A stretch of 64,000 nt of DNA from Candidatus Formimonas warabiya (GCF_002777255.1 NZ_CP017634.1:2182903-2246902), one strand, 5' to 3'. Positions 1 through 9,689 are shown, counted from the stretch's first letter. The notes: generated from the sequence alone by a model not told the origin. Made by a program: numbers and translations.

Positions 1-1954
1 GCAAACAGCGAAGTTCCATAGTATTTGTTCGAAAGTAATCATTGAAAAATCTTTTGGTTCTTTCTGTAATATCCGTTTTCCCATCTCTAATTTGTTGCCT
101 GTAAAAACTCCCCTGATGGGCATATTTCCAGTTATTAAAGGACAGTTGCGCTTCCTCGGAAGGGACCAGGTTCCAGTCAACCGGCGCGGCTTTATAATCT
201 TCCACTCTGATGCCGCCCCATTTTTCGCCCTGTTTTACAAAGATAATATCTTCCGGCACGTTCAGCACATCCATAAAGGCCGCATCCCAGACAGTATCAA
301 CCAGAGGTTGGCCCTCCTGGGTCAGATAACCAAATTTCTCGTTTTTCTCAACCTTGATGAATGGTTCAATTTCCTCATAATAGTTTAACTCTACATATTC
401 AAATTCGGGCCGGATAACGATGTTTCCCTCCTGGTCAACAGCTCCCCACAGCCCGTTTTTCTTAACCTTGACAAGCCCATTTGCTTTATTGCCGTCAGGC
501 ATTTCGTAATTTGCTATTTCTTCATACATATGGTCAATAATCCTTTGACCCGTTTTGTCATAAAGCCCCCATTTCCCATCTTTTTTAGCAAATATTAAAT
601 TTAGCATTAAGTCATATTCGGCAAAACCGGAAAGAATGGTCTCACCCTTGTCATTCAAGAGATTCTTTTGGCCTTCTTTACCAGTTTTAAGACCATATTC
701 TACGGTTTTCTCTCCAGAATCACCAAGCCAATATCTTGCGCTGATCTTTTCGTCCTCCGGGGATTCGGCAATTATTGCTGCGTGCTTTGTTTCTTCTTTT
801 TGAGTCGCTTCATTCTGAGGCAGTGGTTGCTTGTTTCGTACCTGCTCAGTTTTTGTTGTTTCTTCTATTTTCTCATTCGGGTCGGGGACTACTGCTTCCA
901 GGGCGTAGGACAGGAATTCGCCAGTTCTGGTCGTTAGCCCCCGGACCGTAACAGGCGTGCCCGGTGGAAGATGCAAGGTTTCCCAAAACGTGAGTTTGTT
1001 CCTCGTTCCTGATGCGGGATCGACTGCCTCTGCTGTCATTCCCCTGGGTAATAATGCATTAACAGTGCCACCTCCTGCAATATCTACTAGCACCCAATCC
1101 CCTTCATGCTCCTTTTCACCCGCCGCCACAGCACCCTTAAGCTCTTCCAGTTGACGCTTGGTATCTAAAGATCCACCTGAAACCCCTTGGTAGATTTGTT
1201 CTCCCGATTCCGCGTGCAGGGCAATCTCCACTGTGTCTATTACCTGCGTATGGCTATAAGCATCCTTAGGATCCTGAACTGCCGGTCCGCTCGTTGGCAC
1301 CCAAACCCGCCCATCCGCTTTGAAAAGAACATGCCACACGGGTGTGTTGGCGGGTAAATATGCACCCCCGTGCGCCACTTGATCAAAGGTGGTCAAACGA
1401 AGGCTAACCGGTACCAGTGAACCGCGCTTTTGAAACCCTTCCACTTTCGAAAAAGCTTGTTCCAAGAACTGGTCAACGGTCAGCCAATTTTCTTGAAGTG
1501 AAATATCATACTGGGGTGATACCTTTTCGGCTGCCTGCCCGGCTTCGGGTAGTGCTTTTTTCGTTTTCTCCCATATTTCCCTTTCTATAGCCTTTACAAG
1601 AGCACCATTTTCTGTTGCCACAGCAATGTACTGCTCCGGTTCTAAACCGGCAATTTCGTAAAGTTTGGTTTTTTCCGGAAAATAATTGGAGGAATTATCG
1701 GGGAATTCATCAAGTTCATTGGTGGAATGTTTTGTGATCATGCCCAGCATCTTTTTGGTCTCTGTTTCTGCCACGGCTTCATCCGTTACCACGTAGGTGC
1801 GGCCATCCCACTTAACGAAAGGATATGCCCAACTAGCCTCTCCGCTTGGGATACTGGTAGTATCCTCAAACCGGGAACAAGCTATAGTAGAAAACACGAG
1901 CAATAACGCAAGGGATGCTATAGCAAGTGTTTTGTACGCAGATAGAGCTTTCAA
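1..1954 (-). CDS. WG-repeat lipoprotein, partial (runs off window start)
   Basis: The frame stays open from a TTG start at 1954 to the window edge, so about 651 residues are visible and the C-terminus is missing. The start is chosen because an AAGGAGG ribosome site lies 9 nt upstream. The N-terminus is basic then hydrophobic and ends in a lipobox-like STIAC, so the protein is probably an exported, lipid-anchored surface protein. The C-terminal third carries WG (beta-propeller-like) repeats, with motifs such as DGKWGLYDKTG, NGLWGAVDQEG and GEKWGG. The middle is a globular region I do not recognise, followed by a Glu/Thr/Lys-rich linker. WG-repeat proteins are usually surface or signalling proteins, but no specific role can be given. 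The gene lies upstream-adjacent to nothing else on this side and 69 nt downstream of the SLH gene, in the same direction. Confidence 0.8.
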   Translation of the reverse strand, partial: MKALSAYKTLAIASLALLLVFSTIACSRFEDTTSIPSGEASWAYPFVKWDGRTYVVTDEAVAETETKKMLGMITKHSTNELDEFPDNSSNYFPEKTKLYEIAGLEPEQYIAVATENGALVKAIEREIWEKTKKALPEAGQAAEKVSPQYDISLQENWLTVDQFLEQAFSKVEGFQKRGSLVPVSLRLTTFDQVAHGGAYLPANTPVWHVLFKADGRVWVPTSGPAVQDPKDAYSHTQVIDTVEIALHAESGEQIYQGVSGGSLDTKRQLEELKGAVAAGEKEHEGDWVLVDIAGGGTVNALLPRGMTAEAVDPASGTRNKLTFWETLHLPPGTPVTVRGLTTRTGEFLSYALEAVVPDPNEKIEETTKTEQVRNKQPLPQNEATQKEETKHAAIIAESPEDEKISARYWLGDSGEKTVEYGLKTGKEGQKNLLNDKGETILSGFAEYDLMLNLIFAKKDGKWGLYDKTGQRIIDHMYEEIANYEMPDGNKANGLVKVKKNGLWGAVDQEGNIVIRPEFEYVELNYYEEIEPFIKVEKNEKFGYLTQEGQPLVDTVWDAAFMDVLNVPEDIIFVKQGEKWGGIRVEDYKAAPVDWNLVPSEEAQLSFNNWKYAHQGSFYRQQIRDGKTDITERTKRFFNDYFRTNTMELRCL

Positions 1955-2023
1955 AATGTTAAGCCTCCTTTTTTCCCAATCCTCCCGTCCAGGGTATACC
2001 ATAAGATATCCGTTCCGATACAT

Positions 2024-3931
2024 TTAAGGCTGATACCATGCCGTAATACCCTGGTACGAAGAATAACCGTAAAAACCGAAGAGATCCTCCTCTTCAGAGA
2101 ACGGGCCCAATACCTTCTCCGGCTGCCCGCCGTCGGCCCCGATGATCCAGAGGGCGTTGTCCCGCACATACAGGATGTGGTCTCCATCTTTGGACCAGAC
2201 TGGCTGATAAACGCCCGCTCCGGCGGAGGGCAGAGGATGAGCGCCGGAGCCGTCCGAATTCCGGATCCAGAGTGTGCGTGTCGCCACCCAGGCATTTAAT
2301 TCCTCAGGTTTTTCAAAGCCCCACACATCGCCGCCCAGCTCCTTGGCGGCAACGAAAGCGATACGGCTGCCGTCCGGAGAGAAAGAGGGGTCGATAGCGA
2401 CACTGCCTTCGGGATTATTGAGGTCCTGGACGCTACCCGATTCCGGATCTATAATCGCCAGGCTCTTTCTTGTCCAGACTATGCGCCATTCGCCTTTTAC
2501 TATCAGCAGGCGTCCCTGCGGCGACATGGACAGCCACCCCTGGTGGGCAAGACCGCTGGAGAGGAATTTGGGTTCTGTGTCCCCTTGCCGGAGGCTCCAT
2601 AGGCCCATACCGTCGGCGGCCAGGGAAGCTGAGTGTAATGGGTCCACCCAGTACAGCAAGCCTTTGCCGTCGGACCACCAGCCAGTTACCTGGATTCCGG
2701 CCTGTGGGGCCACCAGTCGTTGAACAGGCTGACCCCCGTCTACAGCAATGGTATAGAGCGCATCGCTGCGGTCCTCTGGTTGATCCGACGGCAAAGTTCC
2801 ATTGTAAGCCAGATACTTGCCGTCAGGCGACCAGGCCAAATGAAAGGTTCCTTCGGACTGAACCAGCCGGCTCGGTTCACCATCTGCCGACACCAGCCAG
2901 ACACCATCTTGCATTGTTAGCGCCAGCACATTAGCGGTAGGCGACCAAAAAAATCCCTGCCGCCCGGCCAGTCCGGGCAGCCCCTGAACCTGATGAGCCT
3001 GGGAACCATCCCGGCGTACCAGCCAGAGCGGGCCGGTATCGGCCTCTGGGTCTGTGACGTCAATATACGCCAGCCACTGGCCGTCGTGAGACCAGGCTGG
3101 CTGCACCGCCCTGCCGGACCCGGTCAGTTGCTTGACCTCTCCTGTTTTGCCATCAAACGCGTAGAGTAAACCCTGCCAGATAAAAGCCAGGTCGCCCTGC
3201 TCCTTAAAGGCAGCTGTATTTATATCCGGGGGATTCATGACCGGATTGCTGGAGTCCGGCGAACTTCCCGATCCAGTCTCTTGAGCAGGCATCGCGACAG
3301 CCAGGGTTTTTAAGGTTTGGTTTAGAATAGTCGCCAATTCCGCACGGGTTATTCTTTCTTCAGGTTTGAATTCGTTGCCGGTGTACCTCATGATGCTGGT
3401 GTTAAAGACAAAGCTGATGTCAGATTGTTGTTTTGGGGTCAAATTAGTTGTATCAAGATAATTCGGCCACATCATTGTGGAAATAACCGATAGCTTTTTT
3501 GCTGCAAAAGAGTCAGCTATCGCACTGGCTGCTTCTATTCTGGTAACAGCTTCATGAGGCCTAAATTTTCTATTGGTAATATTAAAGATTTTATGATAGC
3601 CCATAACCATCGAAGCCTCACTGTACCATATATTATCTTCTACATCGTCATACAAGTCAGAAGGGACAGGCGCTTTGATAAACTTTAAGTCATCATAATT
3701 TAAATTAAAGGTTTTAACTAAACATACCGCCAGTTGTGCCCGGTCGACAAATTCGTCCGGACTGAATTTATTGACTGATGTGCCACGCATGATACCTTTT
3801 TCGTAAACAGCTTCAATATCAGCCGAAGCTTGATGGGACTGAATGTCGTCAAAGGGTGTTTGGGCAAAACCTGCCTGCGGGGCTATGAAAAGAATCGATA
3901 CTAACAAAAACATAAACAAAGCTCTTTTCAT
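2024..3931 (-). CDS. SLH-domain protein with TolB-like beta-propeller
   Basis: A 635-residue exported protein. A signal peptide (residues 1-23, ending GFAQ) is followed by three S-layer homology modules (roughly 26-85, 88-145 and 150-205), which bind secondary cell-wall polymer pyruvate. A short Ser/Pro linker precedes a C-terminal propeller of WD40/PD40-type repeats. Repeated motifs such as WSHDGQWLAYI, WSPDGKYLAYNG, FSPDGSRIAFV and WSKDGDHILYV are plain in the sequence. Such proteins sit non-covalently on the cell wall; the propeller is likely a binding or scaffolding domain and the ligand is unknown. The start is supported by a GAGGAG-type site just upstream. Its smaller neighbour, a WG-repeat lipoprotein, is also a surface repeat protein, so the two may be co-expressed. 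Confidence 0.85.
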   Translation of the reverse strand: MKRALFMFLLVSILFIAPQAGFAQTPFDDIQSHQASADIEAVYEKGIMRGTSVNKFSPDEFVDRAQLAVCLVKTFNLNYDDLKFIKAPVPSDLYDDVEDNIWYSEASMVMGYHKIFNITNRKFRPHEAVTRIEAASAIADSFAAKKLSVISTMMWPNYLDTTNLTPKQQSDISFVFNTSIMRYTGNEFKPEERITRAELATILNQTLKTLAVAMPAQETGSGSSPDSSNPVMNPPDINTAAFKEQGDLAFIWQGLLYAFDGKTGEVKQLTGSGRAVQPAWSHDGQWLAYIDVTDPEADTGPLWLVRRDGSQAHQVQGLPGLAGRQGFFWSPTANVLALTMQDGVWLVSADGEPSRLVQSEGTFHLAWSPDGKYLAYNGTLPSDQPEDRSDALYTIAVDGGQPVQRLVAPQAGIQVTGWWSDGKGLLYWVDPLHSASLAADGMGLWSLRQGDTEPKFLSSGLAHQGWLSMSPQGRLLIVKGEWRIVWTRKSLAIIDPESGSVQDLNNPEGSVAIDPSFSPDGSRIAFVAAKELGGDVWGFEKPEELNAWVATRTLWIRNSDGSGAHPLPSAGAGVYQPVWSKDGDHILYVRDNALWIIGADGGQPEKVLGPFSEEEDLFGFYGYSSYQGITAWYQP

Positions 3932-4083
3932 TTGTTCTCCTCTTTCCTTACTTGTTTTTTCTGATAGACGATAAAAACCATTATTTGGTTCCGATCATTT
4001 AATGCATTTTCGACTTCGTCCTCTTAACCTCATAAAAAAACCTGGTAACTGCACTTTGCCTGATTTGCTTTTATAAAACAGCA

Positions 4084-4119
4084 AAATGCGTAGCAACCCG
4101 CTTATGCCACTACGCATTT
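4084..4119. repeat. 10-bp-stem inverted repeat in gene-free stretch
   Basis: AAATGCGTAG (4084-4093) and CTACGCATTT (4110-4119) form a perfect 10 bp stem with a 16 nt loop. It lies in the 344 bp gene-free stretch 3932-4275, which otherwise holds only AT-rich sequence. It could terminate the flavodoxin-ferredoxin gene to its right, but there is no clear T-run. Confidence 0.5.
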
Positions 4120-4275
4120 AGAATGCCCTCCCGCTGATCGTGTACCACAGTTGATAGATAATTGTTGCATTTGACAAAAGTGCACAAGTTCATCCCTCAT
4201 TAAAAGCTGTGTATTCCATTATAAATTTGAATTCATTCATCCGTTTTCATACAAAATCGTTGCACTTCCATTGAT

Positions 4276-5574
4276 CTAAGCACTAAATGACGGTGGTTCT
4301 CTTTTAGCCTCCGGCTTGATAATAAACTGAGGCCAACGCGACTTGTATGGTTGACCGTATTCTGACAAAAACCTCATTTGCATAGAGTTCTTGGGGCAAT
4401 GATTCACGCAACCAAAACACAATGAACAGGTTCCCTTTGCCTTTGGACGGCCGTTAATGGAAACAAACCTGTTGACAGGGCAATACCTTAGACAAAAGTT
4501 ACAGGTCGTACATCTTTTACGCCAAACATATGTCCGATATAAAATAGCATTTATCCACTTATTATCCAACAGAAAGCCAATAAGCACAAGTGGAGTGGGC
4601 CACATAACGAAAGGAAGCCCGCCGCCGCCTCCGCTAACAAATTCCTGAGCTGCTTGTTGAACGAATTCGATGTCACTTTTCAGGGGGGTCAATGAATCGA
4701 TAAACTGCCAAAGTTTCTTAGGTCCTAGCCGAAATGTAGGAATATTCAACGGATATATGCTCCAAGCTCTTCCGATAACCTTGTATCCCTTTAAAGTCAG
4801 TAAAATCCACGCGATAATACCCGCATTTTCCGGTCCACCCGCCGCAGTATAAAGCAAAAATGCCGGTTTACCATCCCCTTTTTTTAATTTTTTAATTAAA
4901 AATTCCGTTAGCGGCCACGGCGGTTTCCATCCGCTTACCGGAAACGCAAGAACAAGTGCGTCGCCCTTTAACACGGGATCGAAGTCTTTGTAATAATGAA
5001 ATCTATGTACGATAACCTCTGCTCCATTTTCCCGGGCACTTTCTATAAATGCATGAGCGTAGTGCCCAGTGTTTCCAGAAAACGAACATAAAATTAGATC
5101 AATCATCTTAGGTGGTTTATATGCATATGTTCCCCTTATGATTTTCAAACTGTAAAATGCTAGCCATAATAATATAATAGCCAGCAATATGGAGCCAACT
5201 ATTCCAGTTTGGTAATTATAGGTCAATAATAAGCCTAAACCCAATGAAAACCATAGCGAAAAAATAGTTGCCCTACGCGAGTTCATCCGGTGACTTATAG
5301 AAAGTGTAACAGTTGAAACCAGGAGCAGATACCAGGAAGGCCCCAGTTGGGATTCTAATGGGGATACAAAAAGCCAAATAATAGGTAACATCGACATTTC
5401 TAGCACTGCCGACCACGAACGATATAATAGTATAATTGGAATCATTGCCCCCATCCAAATAATAAAAACCAACCCAAAACTTAACCGCTCTGCCAACACG
5501 GATAGTCCTAGAAGATAAGCAACCGTTATAATCAGAATCATCCGTCTTGCATAATCTGTATTGGTCTTTTTCAC
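4276..5574 (-). CDS. EFR1-type membrane flavodoxin-ferredoxin fusion protein
   Basis: About 432 residues. The N-terminal third has several hydrophobic segments (membrane anchor). The centre is a flavodoxin-like fold with the FMN-type loop SFSGNTGHYA, as in EFR1-family proteins. The C-terminal part carries two [4Fe-4S] motifs: CTTCNFCLRYCP and CSLCFGCVNHCP. The expected role is membrane-associated electron transfer between FMN and Fe-S centres; the partner is unknown. I place the start at the GTG at 5574 because a GAGGTG site lies 7 nt before it. An in-frame GTG at 5595 is possible. The gene is flanked on its 5' side by a palindrome-rich element, in line with the accessory character of this stretch. 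Confidence 0.75.
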   Translation of the reverse strand: MKKTNTDYARRMILIITVAYLLGLSVLAERLSFGLVFIIWMGAMIPIILLYRSWSAVLEMSMLPIIWLFVSPLESQLGPSWYLLLVSTVTLSISHRMNSRRATIFSLWFSLGLGLLLTYNYQTGIVGSILLAIILLWLAFYSLKIIRGTYAYKPPKMIDLILCSFSGNTGHYAHAFIESARENGAEVIVHRFHYYKDFDPVLKGDALVLAFPVSGWKPPWPLTEFLIKKLKKGDGKPAFLLYTAAGGPENAGIIAWILLTLKGYKVIGRAWSIYPLNIPTFRLGPKKLWQFIDSLTPLKSDIEFVQQAAQEFVSGGGGGLPFVMWPTPLVLIGFLLDNKWINAILYRTYVWRKRCTTCNFCLRYCPVNRFVSINGRPKAKGTCSLCFGCVNHCPKNSMQMRFLSEYGQPYKSRWPQFIIKPEAKREPPSFSA

Positions 5575-5639
5575 ACTCAAACACCTCAACAACACTCAAT
5601 AATAATGCCCTTTCGCTGTCGTCTACCTGTCCGAGTCAA

Positions 5640-5760
5640 CTCAGCGCGTGGGGGATTCCGAGGAAGAGAGGGAATGCCCCCCAGTTTCAAAGAACACTAG
5701 GTGACGTCAACCTAGGGAAGCGAAGGAAGCAGAAGAAACCGTCCCCTTGCTTCCTGGTCG
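5640..5760. repeat. Palindrome-rich element, 'accgtcccc' family fragment
   Basis: This holds a hairpin (GGGGGATTCC ... GGAATGCCCCC, 5651-5682), a 19 bp near-palindrome CTAGGTGACGTCAACCTAG (5697-5715), and a tail reading accgtccccttgcttcc. The tail resembles the ends of the longer elements at 7968-8146 and 10616-10795. It looks like a non-coding, mobile-type palindromic sequence between two genes. Confidence 0.5.
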
Positions 5761-6579
5761 TTACGCTTGACTACTCGATGTTAAAGTAACAAAACCAATT
5801 TCCGGTCGTACATTAAACCTAATTGGTAATACACTCTCGCCAAGTCCGCCATTAATAATCATGTTGGTATTTTCACTCTTGTAAAGACCGTAATCATATT
5901 TCGGGAATAACCCTTGTCCTGGAGCTACAATAGCCCCAATTAAGGGAAGTCTTACTTGCCCCCCATGTGTATGTCCGACTAATACTAAAGGAATCTTTGA
6001 AATAATTGCTTTATTAAATATATTAGGAGCATGTGCCAATAAAACGTTAGGCTCATTATCATCAATGGGTAGTAAACATTTATCTAAATCATCCTTACCT
6101 AGGTAAGGATCATCAACACCAGATATCCAAATATGAGAATTACCTTTACTGAATTTAAATGATTTGTTTTCTAAAATATGTACTCCTAAAGACTCAAGTG
6201 GTTCCTTTATGGTATATCCTGACCACCATTCATGGTTACCTGGAACAAAGAAGATCGGTTTTTCTTTTAACCCTTCTATTAAACTTAAGCCTGGCTCCAT
6301 TTTAGGATTACGTTTATTTACTAAGTCACCAGTTATAGTGACTATATCAAACTTATGTTTATTAATAGTTTCAAGTAAGTAATCTTGCTTATGCCCAAAC
6401 CATTTGCTATGTAAATCACTAATATGGAGTATATTAAAACCTTCAAATTTAGAAGGCAAATTTGAAATGATAACAGTGTATTTTGTGACCGCTATAGTAA
6501 ACTCTTCAAATAACAAATAAGCTGCCAGACCAATGCTTCCAATTAAAAAGGTTCTTCTGGAAATAAGCTTTCCCCCCAC
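5761..6579 (-). CDS. Membrane-anchored metallophosphoesterase (YkuE-like)
   Basis: 272 residues with the full calcineurin-type metallophosphoesterase motif set: DLHSKW (D-x-H, near residue 52), GDLVN, GNHEWW and GHTHGGQVRLP near the C-terminus. These residues bind a two-metal centre. The N-terminus has RRTFLIGSIGLAAYLLF, a twin-arginine or transmembrane segment like that of YkuE, so the enzyme probably acts outside the cytoplasmic membrane. The substrate is unknown; relatives act on phospholipid or sugar-nucleotide phosphoesters. The GTG start is supported by AGGAGGG eight bases upstream. A second, longer family member lies at 54419-55597. Confidence 0.85.
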   Translation of the reverse strand: MGGKLISRRTFLIGSIGLAAYLLFEEFTIAVTKYTVIISNLPSKFEGFNILHISDLHSKWFGHKQDYLLETINKHKFDIVTITGDLVNKRNPKMEPGLSLIEGLKEKPIFFVPGNHEWWSGYTIKEPLESLGVHILENKSFKFSKGNSHIWISGVDDPYLGKDDLDKCLLPIDDNEPNVLLAHAPNIFNKAIISKIPLVLVGHTHGGQVRLPLIGAIVAPGQGLFPKYDYGLYKSENTNMIINGGLGESVLPIRFNVRPEIGFVTLTSSSQA

Positions 6580-6729
6580 TTAAACCCTCCTAGAGAATTA
6601 CTGTGATAGCGTAATGACATATAACGTTCAGGTGTTATTGTAGCGTCTTTCCATATTCGTCTATGCAAAGTTGCAAAAACGCCGGTATGCAAAGGAATGT
6701 GCCCCCAAATTCAGGCTCAATTCTTATTT

Positions 6730-6880
6730 CTACACCCCTTCAATAATCTTGTATTGTGCTACAAAATCGCCCTTGTAGTAAGTATTAATATGGAATTGAG
6801 ATTTGTCAATTGCTTGTTTCCTGTCTATTAATATTTCCTCCAATTTCCTGTTATCAAATTTTTCTCTCTTATATTGGACG
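6730..6880 (-). pseudogene. C-terminal fragment of an unidentified gene
   Basis: Directly 3' of the CPBP protease gene, in another frame, the minus strand reads about 50 codons without stop and ends in TAG at 6730. The composition is natural (for example DNRKLEEILIDRKQAID and HINTYYKGDFVAQYKIIEG). There is no plausible start, so it is best read as the tail of a gene whose 5' part was lost when this accessory region was rearranged. I do not recognise the family. The rest of the stretch 6580-6729 holds no gene. Confidence 0.35.
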
Positions 6881-7702
6881 TTATTCCGGATATTCTTGCT
6901 GAAAAAAGAATTTTCTCTCCCTAATTACTATGATAATTGTTAATAAAAGCAGTAGTAATGTTTGTATGATTTTGCTATCTGGGTGTGTTAAGAATATTTC
7001 ATTAAAAAAACCTGCGGAGATATGAAATACAATTGCCACGAATATATTTCGATTTGTTTTATAGTAAAGCCAGTTCATCAATAAAACATAAGGGATTAGA
7101 CTAACAGCAAAATTCAAGGAATAAATCCAGGACTCTACTAAATTGGCTTGGTAATACCCCTTTATTCCACTAAGAGGGAAATGCCAAATTGCCCAAAAAA
7201 CTGCAAACATTATCGATGTCTTAAATAAACTAAAACGTTTGCGTAAACAATCAGTGCCATAAGTGTGCCACGCTAACTCCTCTATTATAGGGGCGATTAT
7301 AAGCACAAACCATACAGAAAAAATGCCAGCTGTAAATGTGCCACCGGACAGCTTAAATTGATCTATACTATAACCAAAAAGCAAAGAAATAGCTTGAGCA
7401 AGAAGTATACTTATAAGCATAAGAAAAAATGTTAAGAAAAGATAAATTGGTTTGATCTTCTTCATACTAAAAAGTCGATTGAATAGGTCACCACGCAGTT
7501 CCTGATCCGGTAGTATCATGGAAAAAGCGATTACCATTGGGCCTAACAAGCCAAGGAAACCAAGTATGCTCGCAACCACCACATATAAGTTATTACTCGA
7601 CGGAATATGACTTAAATATCCCGCCGCGAACCAAAACAACCATGGAATTATTGTCGCTAAACTATAAAAAAGAATGGGGTGACGATATTTTTCAATAGTC
7701 AT
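6881..7702 (-). CDS. CPBP (CAAX/Abi) family intramembrane protease
   Basis: 273 residues with about eight transmembrane segments. The conserved Abi/CPBP motifs are present: EELAWHTYGTDCLRKR (the EE-x-x-x-R type motif) near residue 140 and FWAIWHFPL (the F-x-x-x-H motif) near 170. A third His-containing motif, FHISAGF, comes later. These residues form the intramembrane glutamic-protease-like active site known from Rce1 relatives. Family members handle prenyl-protein maturation, bacteriocin self-immunity or membrane signalling; which applies here cannot be told. The ATG is preceded by AGGAGG. A 43-codon membrane peptide is encoded just upstream on the same strand. Confidence 0.85.
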   Translation of the reverse strand: MTIEKYRHPILFYSLATIIPWLFWFAAGYLSHIPSSNNLYVVVASILGFLGLLGPMVIAFSMILPDQELRGDLFNRLFSMKKIKPIYLFLTFFLMLISILLAQAISLLFGYSIDQFKLSGGTFTAGIFSVWFVLIIAPIIEELAWHTYGTDCLRKRFSLFKTSIMFAVFWAIWHFPLSGIKGYYQANLVESWIYSLNFAVSLIPYVLLMNWLYYKTNRNIFVAIVFHISAGFFNEIFLTHPDSKIIQTLLLLLLTIIIVIRERKFFFQQEYPE

Positions 7703-7751
7703 AGTTTTAGCCTCCTGAAGAAATTACCATTTCTCTATGTCCTACAAATTA

Positions 7752-7883
7752 TCAATTGGCAATCCCCATTATTATTATGAAAATCATTACGCCAATAGAA
7801 GCAACGCCCGATTTTATGAGATATTGTTTTGAACTTGCTCGGTATTTGAGATATATCATTCCTATCTTTAGTCTTTCATTCAT
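7752..7883 (-). CDS. Small single-pass membrane peptide, unknown
   Basis: 43 residues starting MNERLKIGMIYLKYR and ending in one hydrophobic helix (GVASIGVMIFIIIMGIAN). The start is the ATG at 7883, 8 nt after a GGAG site; an upstream in-frame ATG at 7889 abuts that site and is less likely. It lies 49 nt upstream of the CPBP protease gene on the same strand, so the two are probably co-transcribed. The family is not recognised. The cytoplasmic N-terminus is basic, so the topology would be N-in. Confidence 0.5.
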   Translation of the reverse strand: MNERLKIGMIYLKYRASSKQYLIKSGVASIGVMIFIIIMGIAN

Positions 7884-7967
7884 TGTCATCTCTCCAAATA
7901 AGCAGAATATATCTGTCTCTCTTTCCGAGTGTTTGCGGCGCACCCAAAATGAATTAACATTAGTGGA

Positions 7968-8146
7968 AGCAAGGGGACGGTTCTGCCGCTTCCATCATCC
8001 CTCAAAAAACAAGTTTTACAAAGATCCCGTTTAAACTTTATCTCTCGTTTGTTTTTTCTTCAGTTGCGTGACAGTCAAAGGAAGCGGGAGAACCATCCTT
8101 TGCTTTACGCGAGCTATGAGTCAGGGAACCGTCCCCTGACTCATAT
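7968..8146. repeat. Dispersed palindromic element, copy A
   Basis: It begins ggaagcaaggggacggttc and ends in a hairpin around gtcagggaaccgtcccctgac. The middle shares ctcgtttgttttttcttc and gtgacagtcaaaggaagcgg with the copy at 10616-10795. There is no ORF. It fills most of the gene-free stretch 7944-8307; the remainder is AT-rich and featureless. Ends of this gggacggttc type resemble REP-like elements moved by Y1 transposases, but no transposase is present here. Confidence 0.65.
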
Positions 8147-8307
8147 TATTTGATTTCTGTTTTCTCCCTCAATATACCCATAAATCCACCCTTTTCTTTC
8201 ATATTTATAGTAAAATTATATCATTATTGTGGATTTATGTCAGAATTTTGACTACTTTTCACACACTCTGCCAGACCCATGCCTCATGTCTTACATAATG
8301 CTTTTCC

Positions 8308-9087
8308 TTATTCCATTATTTCAGTGAATTCCAAATAAAAAGACATCATTGTAAAAACAACTGCTGTTCCGAAGTATCCATATGTAATAATAGCTATAAC
8401 AGCAAAAATAAGGGAAGTTGCAACTAATGCATTAGCTATGATACCAATAAGGGCAGTTATTAAGGCAATGGGTAATATGAAAGAAAACACTTTTCCTATG
8501 TTAGAGCGAACTAAATTCCAAGAAATTTTTGCAGCGTCAATAACCCTTACATTTTCAACAACTATAATATAATCCCAAAAAATAAGATAAAAAAATAAAA
8601 TCATAATTCCAATTAAAAAAAGGAAAGTAAGTGCTCTTAAGGCAAGAAACAATGGTGTAACGACTAACAGCAAAAAGAATATTATAAAAACCTGTAATAG
8701 AAAACGACTAAAAAATTTCTTTGCACAACTAATAAAGGTATCTACGCTGACCTCATACCCCTTAATCCCTGCTAGGACACAGCCTAAGAAACCACCTTTT
8801 AAAAAAGCACCTGTCAATAAAAAGAGTATAAATAAAAGTAAGAATGCACCCTCTAGGTAGCTAAAGGGTAGATTTACTGCAATACTACCAGTACCACTCT
8901 GGGGTGGATCAGCTAAAACCTGCGTAAGACTCGGAACTGCTGAAGGAATAGTAAATTTAAGAGCAAACCCTTGTGCCCGCCGTAAAATATCCCCTAGTTG
9001 TAGGAAATCAAGAATTATTGGAACGAAAACTAGCGGATAAAATCTCTTGGTCAAATCAAAACCTTTGCTTAAGTTCATAGTTTCCAT
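8308..9087 (-). CDS. Polytopic membrane protein, DUF4013-like
   Basis: 259 residues. A short amphipathic N-terminus (MNLSKGFDLTKRFYPLVF) is followed by about five or six transmembrane helices with the Gly/Ala/Ile/Phe-rich composition of the DUF4013 group. A conserved-looking cytoplasmic loop carries the KISWNLVRSN motif. There is no catalytic motif, and the function is unknown. The start METMNL is preceded by AAAGGG; the second ATG (9078) is equally possible. The gene stands alone between a palindromic element and a GNAT gene, and codon use is AT-rich like its neighbours. Confidence 0.6.
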   Translation of the reverse strand: METMNLSKGFDLTKRFYPLVFVPIILDFLQLGDILRRAQGFALKFTIPSAVPSLTQVLADPPQSGTGSIAVNLPFSYLEGAFLLLFILFLLTGAFLKGGFLGCVLAGIKGYEVSVDTFISCAKKFFSRFLLQVFIIFFLLLVVTPLFLALRALTFLFLIGIMILFFYLIFWDYIIVVENVRVIDAAKISWNLVRSNIGKVFSFILPIALITALIGIIANALVATSLIFAVIAIITYGYFGTAVVFTMMSFYLEFTEIME

Positions 9088-9184
9088 CCCTTTCAGAAAG
9101 TTTTAGATATAACATCTTTTTAAAACTCCGCCGTGGACGACGCGCCTCTCGTCCGATTTCAGCTACCGCCCCGTGTCTTGTTTT

Positions 9185-9637
9185 TTATAGAGCCTTTCGA
9201 AAATATATCCGGTCATAACCATTTTCACACCTTTGATCATATGCAATATATCCCAACTTTTTATAAATACTAATATTTTCCACCATCTTAACATTGGTGT
9301 ATAACCGAATCTCCTTGACTCCCCTTTCTACCGCATAGTTCTCAGCATATTTAATCAGACTTTTTCCAATTCCTTTTCCTTGATAAGATGGAATCACGGC
9401 CACATTATCCAATAAAACGTAATCCTCAAAGTCCAGCAACACGAGAATTCCAACAATTTGGCCATTCCATTCTGTCACATAAACGTTCCCTGCTGCAATT
9501 AATGAAGCATAATTATCCAGCATAGGTTGCGGTTTTTTTCCCAGTCTGCCAATATACATTTCATAAGAAATGTTAGCGCAATTAAGGATTTCCTTTTCAT
9601 CAAATAAACTGGCTTTCCTTATTTTTTCTATATCCAT
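9185..9637 (-). CDS. GNAT family N-acetyltransferase
   Basis: 150 residues, a typical single-domain GNAT. The acetyl-CoA binding motif A is visible as VAVIPSYQGKGIGKSLIKYAE (Q/R-x-x-G-x-G/A; residues about 78-98). The motif B end reads ISIYKKLGYIA, giving the usual beta-bulge/helix. The substrate is unknown; the family acetylates small amines, antibiotics or protein termini. The ATG follows GGTGGAGG. It lies at the distal edge of the cassette array but has no attC-like repeat of its own, so whether it is a decayed cassette is uncertain. Confidence 0.8.
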   Translation of the reverse strand: MDIEKIRKASLFDEKEILNCANISYEMYIGRLGKKPQPMLDNYASLIAAGNVYVTEWNGQIVGILVLLDFEDYVLLDNVAVIPSYQGKGIGKSLIKYAENYAVERGVKEIRLYTNVKMVENISIYKKLGYIAYDQRCENGYDRIYFRKAL

Positions 9638-9689
9638 TTATTTTCCTCCACCCCTCATTATCCCTCTTAAGTTCACACAACATTTCGAA

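Noticed and set aside
6619..6640. Possible collapsed attC-like site (ATATAAC ... GTTATTG)
   Set aside because: Only the core ends remain with 8 nt between; inner arms are missing, so chance similarity cannot be excluded.
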